Below are positions 12,145 to 13,445 of a DNA stretch of 13,445 nucleotides, in pieces. The position numbers were made by a program, and so were the translations under genes. The notes under the pieces are model-generated. The model was not told the DNA's origin and made no database searches. It saw only the letters and a program-made list of their open reading frames with translations. The stretch lies in assembly GCA_028867845.1 (NCBI GenBank), contig JAGWFU010000012.1:1-13445 (forward strand), given 5' to 3'. Source of the stretch: Microcaldota archaeon. Lineage in GTDB: Archaea > Micrarchaeota > Micrarchaeia > Micrarchaeales > Micrarchaeaceae. The number at the start of each line of letters is the position of its first letter. Within the stretch, counting starts at the first letter, position 1.

Positions 12145-13445
12145 TCAGAATAAGTTTAGCGCCCACCATCTGACGAACTTCATGAGCTTTACGCTCGCGC
12201 TGTTGGTGTTCTTCTTTATGTCCCTTACCATGGTCTTGTATATGACCTTCTCCTGGGCGTCGAGCTTGCCCTCCTTGACTATCTCCTGCTTCTTCCCGTC
12301 CACCATCTGGGTCTCGGTCTTGCTTATCACGTCCTTCTTCACCATCGAGTACCACTCGTCGAGCGAGCTGCCGCCGAAGTCCTTGTCCTTGAGCACGCGG
12401 AGCACGTCGGTCATGGTCATAGGCCTGCCCTTCTTGGTGGTGTGCTCGTGGAGAAGGGGCAGCATCTTCGCCTTGTCCGCCGCCCTCTCTATGTCAGCGG
12501 GCGAGAAGCCCATCGTCGCCCTGGCCAGTCTGCCGTAGTTGAGGCTGGTCCTCGGCGTCTTACGAGTGTAGAACTCGAACAGCCTCTTCCTGTCCCTGTA
12601 GGTTGGCGGCTTTATGTATACGCTGTCGCCGAACCTGCCGGACCTCTTGAGCGCGGGGTCTATGTCCCAAGGCTGGTTGGTCGCGCCTATCACGAATATC
12701 CCTTCGGGGTTGCTCTCGACGCCGTTCATCTCGACCAGCAGCTGGTTCACTGCGAGCCTCATAGCCGAGCTCTCACCCCCTCCTCCGCCACCGCCGTCGC
12801 CTCCCCTCTTGACTCCGAGCGCGTCGAGCTCGTCGAAGAATATTATGCAGGGCGTGTTCTTCCTCGCCTGCTCGAACACCGCGTGGAGGTTCTTCTCCGT
12901 GTTGCCCGTGTACATGTCGATTATCTGGTTCAGCCTCGCTATTATGACGTTGGCACCCGCCTCTCCGGCGATGGCGTTCACAGTGTGGGTCTTTCCTGTG
13001 CCGGGCGGGCCGTACAGGAGCAGGCCGACCCCGAGCTTCTTCCCGTACTTTCGGAACAGGTCGGGCTCACTTATGGCGAGTATGACGTTGTCAGTCAGAT
13101 ATTTCTTTATCTTGTCTAGTCCGATGACAGAGTCGAACTTTATGTTGGACTTGTAGAACTTGAGCTTCTTTATCTGGCCCTCCTCTATCTTCTCCTCTTC
13201 CTCCTCCTTCATGGTGGGCTTGGCCATCGATGACAATTGCTTCGCGTCGCCCTTGCTCCCCACCTCACTCTCAAGGTGGATCAGCTGGTCTATCTTCTCC
13301 AGCCTGTTCTTCGCCTCCGCATAGTCGGGGTTGTTGGCAAGCGAGCGCTCGTACCACCTCCTCGCCTCTATGTAGTCGTTCTCGCTCTCCGCCATGTCTC
13401 CGATGAGAAGGGGAGCGTCAGCGCTCTTGGGCTGGAGCTCCATTA
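12145..13445 (-). CDS. TPR-AAA+ ATPase, N-terminus probably outside the window
   Basis: At least 432 residues are encoded from Met at 13443, but the frame is not closed before the window edge and the first residues look like the tail of a TPR motif, so the true start probably lies beyond 13445. Residues about 10-50 form a TPR helix pair ('EARRWYERSLANNPDYAEAKNRLEKI'-type pattern), then an acidic linker (77-90). One AAA+ module follows: Walker A GPPGTGKT 145-152, pore-loop region 'IIDMYTGNTEKN' 174-185, Walker B IIFFDELDAL (D204, E205), sensor 1 GATN (N256) and the arginine-finger region SGRF (R270). A run of seven glycines lies in the second pore loop (about 217-223). The small helical lid and a basic C-terminal tail end in WWALNLF. 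It resembles Vps4/katanin-type single-ring ATPases that thread substrates, but no MIT domain is visible. It is the upstream gene of the Nudix operon. Confidence 0.88.
   Translation of the reverse strand, partial: MELQPKSADAPLLIGDMAESENDYIEARRWYERSLANNPDYAEAKNRLEKIDQLIHLESEVGSKGDAKQLSSMAKPTMKEEEEEKIEEGQIKKLKFYKSNIKFDSVIGLDKIKKYLTDNVILAISEPDLFRKYGKKLGVGLLLYGPPGTGKTHTVNAIAGEAGANVIIARLNQIIDMYTGNTEKNLHAVFEQARKNTPCIIFFDELDALGVKRGGDGGGGGGGESSAMRLAVNQLLVEMNGVESNPEGIFVIGATNQPWDIDPALKRSGRFGDSVYIKPPTYRDRKRLFEFYTRKTPRTSLNYGRLARATMGFSPADIERAADKAKMLPLLHEHTTKKGRPMTMTDVLRVLKDKDFGGSSLDEWYSMVKKDVISKTETQMVDGKKQEIVKEGKLDAQEKVIYKTMVRDIKKNTNSASVKLMKFVRWWALNLF

Noticed and set aside
12122..12355. Upstream extension of the Nudix protein to 224 residues
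   Set aside because: The extra residues are charged out-of-frame readings of the AAA+ 3' end; Met at 12121 has an AGGTGGG ribosome site.
12442..13156. Long plus-strand frames (180 and 225 codons) antisense to the AAA+ gene
   Set aside because: Proline/serine or arginine/valine-rich shadows of a GC-rich coding strand; the AAA+ motifs on the minus strand are unambiguous.
1..13445. CRISPR array, insertion sequence or phage integration site
   Set aside because: No regularly spaced direct repeats, transposase or integrase motifs, or duplicated tRNA 3' ends were seen.

Overview
The window looks like a chromosomal segment of an archaeon. The evidence is an ATP-dependent family DNA ligase of archaeal type, archaeal pilins with class III (QxSxE) signal peptides, an archaeal-type winged-helix regulator, TATA-box promoters, and a tRNA-His with C73 preceded by an encoded G. 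Small compact genes, many ATA/AGG codons, very short or overlapping gene junctions and an ankyrin-repeat gene would fit a DPANN-like lineage such as Micrarchaeota. That lineage guess is inference; no marker in the window settles it.

Layout. (1) Positions 2-2260 hold the 3' part of a large secreted surface protein built from tandem right-handed beta-helix modules. (2) 2290-4065 is a complete replicative/repair DNA ligase, ending 4 bp from a convergent small winged-helix regulator (4070-4396, minus strand). (3) 4397-4586 is a divergent control region with one TATA box on each strand and a perfect 14-bp palindrome, a likely operator. (4) 4587-10912 is a pilus/secretion gene cluster: one secretion ATPase, two separate single-domain TadB/TadC-like membrane proteins, then seven small or large pilin-like proteins packed with gaps of 0-16 nt or overlaps. 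A tRNA gene with a valine anticodon and an abnormal variable region, plus a GNRA-loop hairpin, sit inside this cluster between the ATPase and the first membrane gene. (5) tRNA-His(GTG) follows. (6) An ankyrin-repeat gene (11105-11684) is interrupted near its start by a one-base frameshift. (7) On the minus strand a TPR-AAA+ ATPase (continuing past the window's right end) is followed by a Nudix hydrolase in an apparent operon.

How it works together. The central cluster would encode a type IV pilus-like machine: the cytoplasmic ATPase powers assembly on a two-subunit membrane platform, and the class III prepilins are processed by a prepilin peptidase of the EppA type that is not in this window. 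Two pilin-type proteins are clear (83 and 130 aa). The 435-aa, six-cysteine, sequon-rich protein with a pilin N-terminus is a candidate tip adhesin or specialised subunit, and the ones lacking the conserved Glu are candidate minor (priming or membrane) components. The divergent winged-helix protein and the palindrome just downstream of the cluster's TATA box suggest local repression.

The observations most worth a second look are the V-arm tRNA with a Val anticodon embedded in the pilus cluster, the palindromic operator, the seven-member pilin array with graded loss of prepilin motifs, and the ankyrin frameshift.
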